Virus record (IMG/VR): IMGVR_UViG_3300030331_003968
Span: 1-21,255 of that record
Strand: one strand, 5' to 3'
Source of the DNA: a virus
Length of the DNA stretch: 21,255 nt
Shown piece by piece: positions 12,876 through 19,028 of the stretch (position 1 is the stretch's first letter; the number at the start of each line of letters is the position of its first letter). Both the position numbers and the translations under genes were made by a program. The notes beneath the pieces are model-generated. The model had not been told where the DNA came from and did no database searches. It saw only the letters and a list, made by a program, of their open reading frames with translations.

Positions 12876-14073
12876 CTTCTGCTTCTAATATCGCAAGTCC
12901 AATTTGATAAGCAATCTGTGGCACAATCGCATTGCCTAGTCCTTTAAGTCTGTCCACCCTATCGGATATCCCATGAGCCACTCTACCCACATTGGGTTCA
13001 GATGACCACCACGAGGTTTGTCTGTGTATGCCACTTCTGTTTCTAAATACTTCTTGTGATGAAGTTTCTCCATGTTCTCTGTCAGTTTCATGTGCATACC
13101 TATCGCTGATCTCGGAGTCGGCCACATCTTGTTTGGTTTCTCCGACTGACTGTCTGTTACTGCGGCATTTAGACTCCACCCATGAGTTCCCTTTATCATG
13201 CTCGGACTTGGTTTCTCGTGGTATGCCATCCTGTTTGTTGCTCTCGGAGTCGGCCACATCTGTGACAACTTCTTGCCTCTCTCTCTCAAACCCTCTGCTA
13301 TCATAACTTCCTCGTTCAAAACCTTGCCCCCTTTTCCATTCGGTCTGCTCCCGCCCCCTGTTCTCGGAGTCGGCCACATTCTGTTGTGTACTTGTTCTCT
13401 CAGATTCGAGCATCCGCCCTTGTTCGCTTTCTCGCTTCTCTCCTCTGGCTTCCTTACATCTGTCCTGTAATCCATTGTGCTTGGAGTAGCCCACAATCCC
13501 TCTCTGACTTGTACTGTTTGCGCAAGATTCAAACTGTTTCTCTTTTCTTGACTCGGACTCATCTGTTGGTCTGCTCTCCCTGATGTCGGAGTGGGCCACA
13601 ATCCAGACTCTGTATCTTTGGTGCGGGGCATTGACTGCTGAAGCTGGAATAATAAACGATTGGACTTCGTAACCTTCGTTTTCCAAGTCAGTACACACTT
13701 GTTCGAGTACCATGCCTTCTTGGATTGAAGTAATATTCCTAACATTCTCGAAAATAACCCATCTTGGGTTCGATATTTTGATGACTCGTAACATTTCTGG
13801 CCAGAGATGGCGATCATCTTCTGTACCCTTTCTTTTACCTGCGACTGAGAAAGGTTGGCATGGTGCTCCCCCACACACAAGCCCAATTCCATCTGATCTT
13901 TTCGGTTCATAATTTTTAATATCTCCTGTAATTGGTACATTCGGAAAGTTTTTTGCCAAAACCTTCTGACACCATTCGTTATTTTCTACAAATTGGACTG
14001 TTTCAAATCCACCTGTACTCTCTAATCCTAAACTAAATCCACCTATACCGCTAAATAAATCAATAACTTTCAC
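12853..14073 (-). CDS. DNA cytosine-C5 methyltransferase
   Basis: 406 aa with the classical C5 motif order: motif I DLFSGIGGFSLGLE (5-18, AdoMet site), an acidic VENN (29-32), motif IV GGAPCQPFSVAGKR with catalytic Cys72, motif VI ENV (109-111), motif VIII QRYRVWIVA (152-160), and a C-terminal RVDRLKGLGNAIVPQIA (motifs IX-X, about 372-388). It would methylate the C5 of cytosine in phage DNA, probably to evade host restriction. The target-recognition part (about 161-360) is a polar low-complexity stretch with repeated VADSE phrases instead of a compact domain. The start is GTG 14073, with AAGGAG unusually far (13 bases). An in-frame TGA rules out a longer form. A second long frame lies entirely inside. 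Base use is visibly more G+C-rich than in its neighbours, suggesting transfer. Confidence 0.93.
   Translation of the reverse strand: MKVIDLFSGIGGFSLGLESTGGFETVQFVENNEWCQKVLAKNFPNVPITGDIKNYEPKRSDGIGLVCGGAPCQPFSVAGKRKGTEDDRHLWPEMLRVIKISNPRWVIFENVRNITSIQEGMVLEQVCTDLENEGYEVQSFIIPASAVNAPHQRYRVWIVAHSDIRESRPTDESESRKEKQFESCANSTSQRGIVGYSKHNGLQDRCKEARGEKRESEQGRMLESERTSTQQNVADSENRGREQTEWKRGQGFERGSYDSRGFERERQEVVTDVADSESNKQDGIPRETKSEHDKGNSWVESKCRSNRQSVGETKQDVADSEISDRYAHETDREHGETSSQEVFRNRSGIHRQTSWWSSEPNVGRVAHGISDRVDRLKGLGNAIVPQIAYQIGLAILEAEDEYTKVD
12936..13940 (-). CDS. Candidate overlapping gene: WPTP-repeat protein nested in the methyltransferase gene
   Basis: A 334-codon open frame in the +1 frame relative to the methyltransferase, fully inside it. 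Translation gives a mid-section reading CVLTWKTKVTKSNRLLFQLQ, then SMPRTKDTESGLWPTPTSG, repeats LWATPSTMDY, MWPTPRTGGG, MWPTPRATN and MWPTPRSAIG, and a C-terminal NPMWVEWLMGYPIGWTDL. I recall very similar WPTP-repeat proteins ending in NPxWVEWLMGxPxGWTDL in many phage genomes, often mislabelled as methyltransferases. The likely start is ATG 13910 (MNRKDQ), with AGGAG 12 bases upstream, or ATG 13940. Conservation in this frame could still be a by-product of the methyltransferase frame, so the coding call is tentative. No enzymatic motif is seen. Confidence 0.45.
   Translation of the reverse strand: MYQLQEILKIMNRKDQMELGLCVGEHHANLSQSQVKERVQKMIAISGQKCYESSKYRTQDGLFSRMLGILLQSKKAWYSNKCVLTWKTKVTKSNRLLFQLQQSMPRTKDTESGLWPTPTSGRADQQMSPSQEKRNSLNLAQTVQVREGLWATPSTMDYRTDVRKPEERSEKANKGGCSNLREQVHNRMWPTPRTGGGSRPNGKGGKVLNEEVMIAEGLRERGKKLSQMWPTPRATNRMAYHEKPSPSMIKGTHGWSLNAAVTDSQSEKPNKMWPTPRSAIGMHMKLTENMEKLHHKKYLETEVAYTDKPRGGHLNPMWVEWLMGYPIGWTDLKD
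13111..13601 (-). repeat. Five phased copies of a 17-bp repeat in the methyltransferase gene
   Basis: CTCGGAGTCGGCCACAT occurs exactly at 13111-13127, 13243-13259 and 13363-13379, with two diverged copies at 13480-13496 and 13585-13601. Offsets are 132, 120, 117 and 105 bases, all multiples of three, so the frame meaning is kept. In the methyltransferase frame the exact copies read VADSE; in the nested frame they read MWPTPR. The 3'-most coding copies are the most alike. Confidence 0.8.
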
Positions 14074-14683
14074 TATAATTCAATATCTCCTTAATAAGCA
14101 AGGGTGGAACTGCACCTTTTGCTGCACCTTTGACACCTTGCAACCCTGTAGTCGCACCTCTCGGTGCTGGTTCGTGACAAGACATCCCGGCTTTACAACT
14201 TTTAGCGACCATTTGCCAATTAGGATTGTTCGACCAGATATCAGTTGGTTTCATATATCTAAATCCATATTGGCAATATGTTACTGTAGTATATGGATAA
14301 GGTATAAGATTCATTTTTCTCAGCATGGCTCTAGGATTTTCGATATAAAAGTATTTAGGATTTAATTCTTCTATAATCTTGACTGTTTTTTTAACAATTT
14401 CCATCGCATAATAAGTTTCTTTATTTTTAGGTGTGAATGGTCCATCTTTTTTACCTTCCCAATTACGACCAAGAGCAGCTACACTAAATTTCTGACAAGG
14501 CGGACTTGCCCATATAATATCCGGCTTGTAATCTTTTAGTATAAATACATCAAAATCCATGATGTCCATAGTGAAATCAGCATTAAACTGATCTTCATTG
14601 TCTAGTGTTTTAGTTTCATAACCAAACTGTTTAGCTACTCTACTAAAACTTTTTGTGCCACAAAATAATTCTAATGTTTTCAT
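14060..14683 (-). CDS. Second cytosine-C5 methyltransferase-family protein, 207 aa
   Basis: It begins MKTLELFCGTKSFSRVAKQF, a motif I variant (LELFCGTKSFS), then IIWASPPCQKFSVAALG with a motif IV PPCQ (Cys63) and FYIENPRAMLRKM in the motif VI place (IENP instead of ENV). The protein is short: motif VIII and the C-terminal motif X helix of full C5 enzymes are not evident. Related short phage proteins are common and called DNA methyltransferases, but their specificity is generally unknown. The gene overlaps the next methyltransferase by 14 bases and its ATG overlaps the previous stop, so both enzymes come from one transcript. It may act alone, need a partner, or be specialised in non-standard substrates. 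Confidence 0.8.
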   Translation of the reverse strand: MKTLELFCGTKSFSRVAKQFGYETKTLDNEDQFNADFTMDIMDFDVFILKDYKPDIIWASPPCQKFSVAALGRNWEGKKDGPFTPKNKETYYAMEIVKKTVKIIEELNPKYFYIENPRAMLRKMNLIPYPYTTVTYCQYGFRYMKPTDIWSNNPNWQMVAKSCKAGMSCHEPAPRGATTGLQGVKGAAKGAVPPLLIKEILNYSESY

Positions 14684-15237
14684 GTGTCACCGATTTTTGA
14701 TAAGGCGGATATTTCAATATTTTGTAATTTTTCGAGTAAATTATGGTAAAAATCTTTGTAAATTGAGTAATTTTTTCTCGTTAATCCAATCATTTCTCTA
14801 CGATTATTGTCATCATATATAAAGTTACCTGAGTTATCACAATGCACACATTTAGTAATTTGACTCAGATTTGCTATAAAACCTTTGCCATTACAGATTG
14901 GACAAGCATTTTCTATAACTTCTCTCATTGCTAAATTTATAAATTTTTGTATTAAACTCCTTTGATGTCCTATAGTCGTTTTGTGTTGTAATTTTTTGTC
15001 TTTTAGTAAATTTATGAAATTGTTATAAGTTTGGTAATACAATTCTTGTGATATTAAAGACCTTGCTTTAGAGTTGTCAGCATATTTTGCTACTAGAAGG
15101 TTGTACTCAACACCAGACAAACCCCTTGTGCCGAGATAATGTGCTATATCTTCTGGTAAAACTGCATCATGGTTTTTGCTCGATGGCTCTAAGCTCATAG
15201 ATTTAGCAGTTAATAATTTGATAATCTCAGCTTTCAT
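14680..15237 (-). CDS. Zinc-finger protein resembling phage antiterminator Q
   Basis: 185 aa. A four-cysteine zinc knuckle is clear: CPICNGKGF (C112, C115) and CVHCDNSGNF (C130, C133). It is followed by RREMIGLTRKNYSIYKDFYH and a helical end (NLLEKLQNIEI). The CxxCxGxG...CxxCxxxG pair followed by an R-x-x-x-GL-x-x-x-x-Y helix is the layout of lambdoid Q-type late antitermination proteins. An alternative is a DnaJ-type zinc knuckle protein. If it is Q-like, its natural target would be the late promoter at 11118-11146. It lies just upstream of the methyltransferases and overlaps the nuclease gene by 11 bases. Confidence 0.6.
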   Translation of the reverse strand: MKAEIIKLLTAKSMSLEPSSKNHDAVLPEDIAHYLGTRGLSGVEYNLLVAKYADNSKARSLISQELYYQTYNNFINLLKDKKLQHKTTIGHQRSLIQKFINLAMREVIENACPICNGKGFIANLSQITKCVHCDNSGNFIYDDNNRREMIGLTRKNYSIYKDFYHNLLEKLQNIEISALSKIGDT

Positions 15238-15532
15238 TATCTAGTTGATCTTGCAACCATTCCCATAATTCTTGTTGTGTGCCATGTTTCGACTCCCAAT
15301 CGAAAGGTGAGTGATGATATGAGTCATTTGATGTCAAATGATGGTATGCGCAGAGTGTAATCCATTTACGAGATTTGAGGGATGTTCCTGTGTTGTGCGC
15401 AAGACCACGAAGATGATGAATTTGAATATTATCGCCCATCAATCCAAGCTCCCTTCGACACACACAACACCCAACTTTTTCAATAGCGAGAGCATATCTT
15501 TTCTGTAATTGTTTAGATGGTTTTTTTGCCAT
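15227..15532 (-). CDS. Small HNH-like nuclease (Ref-like)
   Basis: 101 aa with paired metal ligands: CCVCRREL (C22, C25), IQIHHLRG (H39, H40), WITLCAYHHLTS (C61, H64, H65), then HHSPFDWESKHGTQQELWEW. The order C-x2-C, HH, C-x2-HH and a C-terminal FxxxxG-x-QxxLW matches the Ref/RecA-dependent nuclease type of small phage HNH proteins (recalled). Such proteins cut DNA near recombination intermediates or at displacement loops. In this genome it would fit with the annealing and exonuclease pair. ATG 15532 starts MAKKPSKQLQKRYALAI. Confidence 0.75.
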   Translation of the reverse strand: MAKKPSKQLQKRYALAIEKVGCCVCRRELGLMGDNIQIHHLRGLAHNTGTSLKSRKWITLCAYHHLTSNDSYHHSPFDWESKHGTQQELWEWLQDQLDNES

Positions 15533-15547
15533 TCAAACATTATAACA

Positions 15548-15772
15548 TTAGTCTTGATAAGTGTTCTCTCTTTGTACTTCTGCATAATAATCTGCTAACA
15601 TATCCCATTCATTTTCAAGATTATTTAAAAGTTCGTTTGCTAATTCTCTTGAACAACCGATTTCTAATAATTTTTTGAATGAATATGACCGCAAATATTC
15701 CTCTGGTTCAGATTTTATTTCTTCAATCAAATCTAATGCTTCAAAATAATAATGATTAAAAACTTTGCTCAC
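15548..15772 (-). CDS. Small acidic hypothetical protein, 74 aa
   Basis: MSKVFNHYYFEALDLIEEIK followed by SEPEEYLRSYSFKKLLEIG and a helix ending WDMLADYYAEVQRENTYQD. It is acidic and all-helical, with no membrane segment or known family. Its ATG overlaps the end of the HTH gene by four bases. It may be a partner or modulator of that protein, by position only. Confidence 0.68.
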   Translation of the reverse strand: MSKVFNHYYFEALDLIEEIKSEPEEYLRSYSFKKLLEIGCSRELANELLNNLENEWDMLADYYAEVQRENTYQD

Positions 15773-15978
15773 TCCTCAATCTCCAAACTATACTCGGCAA
15801 ACTGTTTTGTGCCTGTTTCGTTATCAACCATTTGTGTTTTGATTTTATATCCTTGCGATTTCAAATCACTAATTCTAGCACTTAATCTAAAACAATTATA
15901 TTTTTTTAATGCTCTTAAAGGGTTGATTTTTCTACCTTTTTTGAGGTCTTTTAGTATCAATTCACATTGTGTCGCCAT
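15769..15978 (-). CDS. Small winged-helix/HTH protein, 69 aa
   Basis: MATQCELILKDLKKGRKINP, then LRALKKYNCFRLSARISDLK, then SQGYKIKT and a C-terminal hairpin (GTKQFAEYSLEIEE). This agrees with a short helix-turn-helix phage family (recalled as HTH_39, PF14090): first helix, I-N-P-turn, a recognition helix ending RLSARISDLK-x-x-G, and a beta wing. It probably binds DNA and could be the regulator of the TTAAGGTA sites; that link is only a guess. Ribosome site AGGAG lies eight bases before the ATG. Confidence 0.75.
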   Translation of the reverse strand: MATQCELILKDLKKGRKINPLRALKKYNCFRLSARISDLKSQGYKIKTQMVDNETGTKQFAEYSLEIEE

Positions 15979-16017
15979 AATTTTCTCCTGTTTTAATTAA
16001 TTCTTAATAAATCTAAA

Positions 16018-16563
16018 TTATTCATCCCCAAACTTTTCTTTCATTTTTCTCTCCATATATGAATTGTAAGAAATAACTTTTCCGATATATTCTCTTAAAT
16101 CTTTTGGCAGTTCAGAATCGTCAATTTCTTTCTCTTTGATTCTTTGGCTTAAAACACCCATAATGCAGTAAAAACTCAAAGTTTCTCCCATTTCGTTTTG
16201 TTGCATATATTCCTTAATCTCATCATTTGTAGCATCCATGAGATTTTCTTTTAACTTATTATATTCAAGTTTAATTTCATCAGGTTTTATCAACCCATGC
16301 ACTAAATCATAAACTAAATCTTGTAAGTTATGATGTCTTATAAAAGTCAAACCATTCGGATGATATTCGCTGAAATAAGAGTTCTTTCTGTTTTTTGTAT
16401 AACCATATCTTCCCTCAATAAAGGTGGTAAAAAATAAACGAGAATCGTCTTTAAGAGCAAATCTTCTTTCTTGTTCATATTTTTTTGTTATTTCTTCATC
16501 TTCTTTCAATAATTTATCTGCAACTTTGATTAGAGTCTTATTACTCCAATTTAAACATTCCAT
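16018..16563 (-). CDS. Unknown 181-aa charged protein
   Basis: Starts MECLNWSNKTLIKVADKLLK. A middle segment reads FFTTFIEGRYGYTKNRKNSY and then FIRHHNLQDLVYDLVHG, followed by acidic helices (ELPKDLREYIGKV). No known motif was found. CAGGAG is placed eight bases before the ATG, the same leader as the HTH gene 15978. It sits between the 25-aa membrane peptide gene and the HTH gene in a minus-strand operon of replication and regulation genes. Confidence 0.72.
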   Translation of the reverse strand: MECLNWSNKTLIKVADKLLKEDEEITKKYEQERRFALKDDSRLFFTTFIEGRYGYTKNRKNSYFSEYHPNGLTFIRHHNLQDLVYDLVHGLIKPDEIKLEYNKLKENLMDATNDEIKEYMQQNEMGETLSFYCIMGVLSQRIKEKEIDDSELPKDLREYIGKVISYNSYMERKMKEKFGDE

Positions 16564-16582
16564 AATTTTCTCCTGTTTTTTT

Positions 16583-16660
16583 TCATTTGCTTAGTAAGAT
16601 TAATGAAAATATAACCGCACATAAGCAAAATCCTGTTAAAAATATTATAAACTCATACAT
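16583..16660 (-). CDS. Possible 25-aa membrane peptide
   Basis: MYEFIIFLTGFCLCAVIFSL plus ILLSK: one hydrophobic helix over nearly its whole length. AAGGA precedes the ATG (16660) at eight bases, and the gene begins two bases after the stop of the 118-aa gene, so it sits in a translated operon gap. It is very short; function is unknown and the coding call rests on ribosome site, spacing and composition. Confidence 0.5.
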   Translation of the reverse strand: MYEFIIFLTGFCLCAVIFSLILLSK

Positions 16661-16662
16661 TT

Positions 16663-17019
16663 TTAGTTTCCTTTGTTGTACCAATCCTTTTCTTTTCTTG
16701 TATTCGCACTAATGGTCCGCCATATATCTAGCTTTGCCATTTCCAAATCGAGTCTGCGCTTATATTTTTTGTGTTTTTCGATAGCTTTAGCAACTTTTTC
16801 TTTCGCATTTATAACCTCAATGTTGGTGTTTGCCATTGCTTCTCTTTGTCTTTGTGTGCCTTCTATTTGACAAGCATGGAGATATTCTTGATCTAATATT
16901 TGTTTCGCTTCTTCTTTTAACAGAAACAACTCCGCTTCTGCTTTGGCTTCTTCTTCGCCAAGTTTTCTAATAAAATCACATTGTTTTTCGAGTTCTTCTT
17001 CTGATAATCTTAGTGTCAT
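16663..17019 (-). CDS. Coiled-coil hypothetical protein, 118 aa
   Basis: Long charged helix from residue 5 to about 95, with many Glu/Lys/Ala (LSEEELEKQCDFIRKLGEEE, then AKAEAELFLLKEEAKQILD), then WRTISANTRKEKDWYNKGN at the end. A conserved-looking RQREAMANTNIEVINAKEKV lies in the middle. No family is assigned. It overlaps the helicase-loader-like gene by four bases, pointing to a related role in replication or assembly. Confidence 0.72.
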   Translation of the reverse strand: MTLRLSEEELEKQCDFIRKLGEEEAKAEAELFLLKEEAKQILDQEYLHACQIEGTQRQREAMANTNIEVINAKEKVAKAIEKHKKYKRRLDLEMAKLDIWRTISANTRKEKDWYNKGN

Positions 17020-17465
17020 TTTTTTAATCCTATCAATTTATTTTTGATTTTGTCAGGTAATTTAACAAAACTCTCTTTGGTTTTATGGTTTTGATATAAC
17101 TCTGTGAAGATTACTAATTTCTGCTCAAACTCTTTCTCTGTTGATTTTCTTAGCGATTTCCTACCCATGATGTCGATAATTTTGTCAGCTAAGTCATCGT
17201 TTAATGGTTTTCTATCAAAGAATTTTTGGAATTTTTCTCTCAAATTGAGGTCTTGTTTTTTAAGATGTTTGATTAAGTGCGCTGGTACTTGTGGCTTCCA
17301 TTCATCGACTTTGCTGTGTTCAATAAATGCCACCACCAAATCCTGATAATCGAAATCTCTGAGTGCTGCCCAAAATACAGCTTTTTGAGTCATATTGTAC
17401 TTGGGTTGGCTAGGATATGACTCATCTATCCTTCGCATCAATGTCTTAAATTGTTCTTCTAACAT
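17016..17465 (-). CDS. Helicase-loader-like protein (G39P/replication type), tentative
   Basis: 149 aa. The N-terminal half (1-65) reads MRRIDESYPSQPKYNMTQKA, then VFWAALRDFDYQDLVVAFIE, H, and EWKPQVPAHLIKHLK. A small helical domain with W-x-x-x-L-x-D-x-x-x-x-x-V-x-x-A and KPxxPxHI is the pattern of helicase loader/inhibitor G39P-type proteins. The rest is basic and helical. It is the first gene of the minus-strand operon leaving the 17.5-kb divergent region, with AAGGAG before its ATG. No helicase or polymerase is seen in the window, so it may recruit the host replisome. The family call is from pattern memory and needs a profile search. Confidence 0.55.
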   Translation of the reverse strand: MLEEQFKTLMRRIDESYPSQPKYNMTQKAVFWAALRDFDYQDLVVAFIEHSKVDEWKPQVPAHLIKHLKKQDLNLREKFQKFFDRKPLNDDLADKIIDIMGRKSLRKSTEKEFEQKLVIFTELYQNHKTKESFVKLPDKIKNKLIGLKK

Positions 17466-17495
17466 TATCTCCTTGCCTGATCCGGGATACTGTTA

Positions 17496-17560
17496 GTTAT
17501 ATATTATTAATATAATTATATTATTTATATTATATATATATATATTAATAATAATATAAC
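17496..17560. repeat. 65-bp AT-only palindrome in the divergent region
   Basis: A left arm (17496-17514, gttatatattattaatata) is near-complementary to a right arm (17541-17560, tatattaataataatataac). The centre is alternating TA. Apart from a G/C pair at its ends, the stretch is A/T only. Such a site melts easily and could be an origin unwinding element or the shared -10 zone of divergent promoters. Confidence 0.6.
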
Positions 17561-17565
17561 TACAA
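17537..17565 (-). promoter_or_regulatory. Promoter candidate for the minus-strand 17465 operon
   Basis: On the minus strand: TTGTAG (17565-17560), 17-base spacer starting TTATATTATT, and TATATA (17542-17537). The -35 hexamer and following TTA agree with the TTGTAG-TTA of the TTAAGGTA promoters but the AAGGTA part is absent. The -10 lies in the AT palindrome. Confidence 0.45.
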
Positions 17566-17615
17566 TGTAAAAGTAAAGGTTGAATTAACGACAATATTGT
17601 AGTAATTTGGAATTG

Positions 17616-17682
17616 CTAGATGATGATTTGAGTAAAAATCTAAATGATCTGGGGGATTTTCACTTAGGGTATCATCATCTAG
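17616..17682 (+). other. Very long hairpin upstream of the recombination operon
   Basis: CTAGATGATGAT (17616-17627) pairs perfectly with ATCATCATCTAG (17671-17682). Inside, after a 3-base bulge, 17628-17640 pairs with 17655-17667 with one mismatch and two wobble pairs. About 24 pairs stand under a 14-base loop, TAAATGATCTGGGG. It ends 52 bases before the ATG at 17735, so it is either in the mRNA leader or a DNA-level structure. No T run follows. Confidence 0.7.
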
Positions 17683-17734
17683 TCCCGGATATCCCAGACA
17701 AAATAATTCCAGATCGTAAAAATAAGGAGCAATT

Positions 17735-18301
17735 ATGCCTAATTTAACCTACAAAGAGGTTTGGGATGTTTTGTCAAAAAAAGATTGTACACCACATCAC
17801 GAAATTATACCTCTTAAAAAGCCAACAAAAGATGGCAAAACAGAACTTACTTACATTTCTTGGACAGGAGCTTGGAAAATGCTGATGGAAAGTTATCCAC
17901 AGGCAACTTATGAGTTTCCAGAGGAGAAAGTGTTGCCGAATGGTTCGGTTACTGTCTTTTGTATAGTCAGGATTGAAAATCTTTCAAGAGAAATGTGGTT
18001 GCCGGTTTATGATAATTGGTATCAAAGCATAACTAACCCCACATCTGCACAAATCAACAACACAAGGATGAGGTGCTTTGTTAAATGTATTGCTATGTAT
18101 GGACTTGGTTTATACATCTATGATGGCGAAGATTTGCCTGAAAAACCAAATAAACCTAAAGAATCAGTAAAAGCTGATCCTCATGTTCAAGAAGTAGCCA
18201 ATGCAAAAGGCAAAGAAAAGACTAAAATTTTACAAAAAAAACTTAAATCAGGAGAAATAAATGAAAAAACAGACACAATCGGACTCGGAAATGCACTCTG
18301 A
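17735..18301 (+). CDS. Single-strand annealing recombinase (DUF1071 type)
   Basis: 188 aa. Diagnostic phrases run in order: LTYISWTGAWKMLMESYPQA (38-57), SREMWLPVYDNW (84-95), NNTRMRCFVKCIAMYGLGLY (108-127) and IYDGEDLPE (128-136). This is the DUF1071 signature of Sak/Erf-like single-strand annealing proteins. The protein anneals complementary strands during phage recombination and recombination-dependent replication. The last 50 residues are a basic, lower-complexity tail. The exonuclease gene overlaps it by 41 bases, the usual SSAP-exonuclease pairing. AAGGAG lies upstream of ATG 17735. Confidence 0.88.
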   Translation: MPNLTYKEVWDVLSKKDCTPHHEIIPLKKPTKDGKTELTYISWTGAWKMLMESYPQATYEFPEEKVLPNGSVTVFCIVRIENLSREMWLPVYDNWYQSITNPTSAQINNTRMRCFVKCIAMYGLGLYIYDGEDLPEKPNKPKESVKADPHVQEVANAKGKEKTKILQKKLKSGEINEKTDTIGLGNAL

Positions 18302-19028
18302 GGGCAAAAAAACATACAGGATCAGCTCATCAAATGGCGCTAATTATGTATATGGTCATTACAAAGCTCGGAATACTCAGATATCAGAAGATAGAGAGGG
18401 TAAAGTTGAGGACCTTTCGGACAACCCATTAGTAACTTATGGAAACGATAACGAGAAATATGGGGTGGCAGCTTTCATAAAAAAAACGAAAACTGTTCCT
18501 GAATACATACTTGCCGACCAAGATCGTGATAGATTTGTCGTCAAAGATTGGTTAAAACTTGGTGATAAAGCTGATGCAATCATTGATATATCGGCTACAC
18601 CTGATGGTTTAGTCAATAAAACATCTATTTTGGAAATAAAATGCCCAGATATGGGTAATTCTTGTTTTGATAAAGATGGCAAAGACAACACATTTGGTGT
18701 GCCGAAGAATGGATTTCCGATCCAATATCTATGTCAATTAGCTATGCAACAAGCTGTTATGAATATGATAGTAGATGCTGATGGCGAACATATATACAAA
18801 ATACAAAGGTCTTACTTGTTAGGTTGGTCGCCAAACAGGACAAGAATATGGGAATACAAATATAATCAGGAATTTATTGATTGGATTTGTAAGCAACTAG
18901 AGGAATATTCTTTATGTTTGATAGATGGCGAGAAAGTTAAACCAAAACCAGACGATTATAAAGATATCGTGGTCGCAGAGTACGAAAACATTAAGCTGAA
19001 ATGGGATTCAGCAGGAGAAAATAAATGA
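18261..19028 (+). CDS. YqaJ/lambda-type 5'-3' exonuclease
   Basis: 255 aa. The nuclease core has YGNDNEKYGVAAF (E65), then ISATPDGLV (D115), LEIKCPD (E125, K127) and FPIQYLCQLAMQQA (Q155, Q159). This is the PD-(D/E)XK arrangement of YqaJ/lambda-exonuclease-like enzymes that degrade the 5' strand of double-stranded DNA to make 3' tails. Its partner annealing protein overlaps directly upstream. CAGGAGAAATAAATG gives a clear start at 18261. An unusual polar N-terminus (about 1-20) precedes the core. Context leaves little doubt. Confidence 0.88.
   Translation: MKKQTQSDSEMHSEGKKTYRISSSNGANYVYGHYKARNTQISEDREGKVEDLSDNPLVTYGNDNEKYGVAAFIKKTKTVPEYILADQDRDRFVVKDWLKLGDKADAIIDISATPDGLVNKTSILEIKCPDMGNSCFDKDGKDNTFGVPKNGFPIQYLCQLAMQQAVMNMIVDADGEHIYKIQRSYLLGWSPNRTRIWEYKYNQEFIDWICKQLEEYSLCLIDGEKVKPKPDDYKDIVVAEYENIKLKWDSAGENK

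Noticed and set aside
12992-13583. Plus-strand frames opposite the methyltransferase
   Set aside because: They appear because the phased repeats lack stops on the antisense strand; low-complexity Ser/Leu/Cys text and no ribosome sites.
13111-13601. Regular repeats resembling a CRISPR array
   Set aside because: Repeats are coding, diverged, phased in multiples of three and spaced 88-115 bases apart inside a methyltransferase gene; no cas genes.
17597-17625. Plus-strand promoter TTGTAG...GATGAT for the recombination operon
   Set aside because: The -10 match is poor and overlaps the long hairpin; TTGAAT-17-TAATTT (17580-17608) is equally weak, so no start is called.
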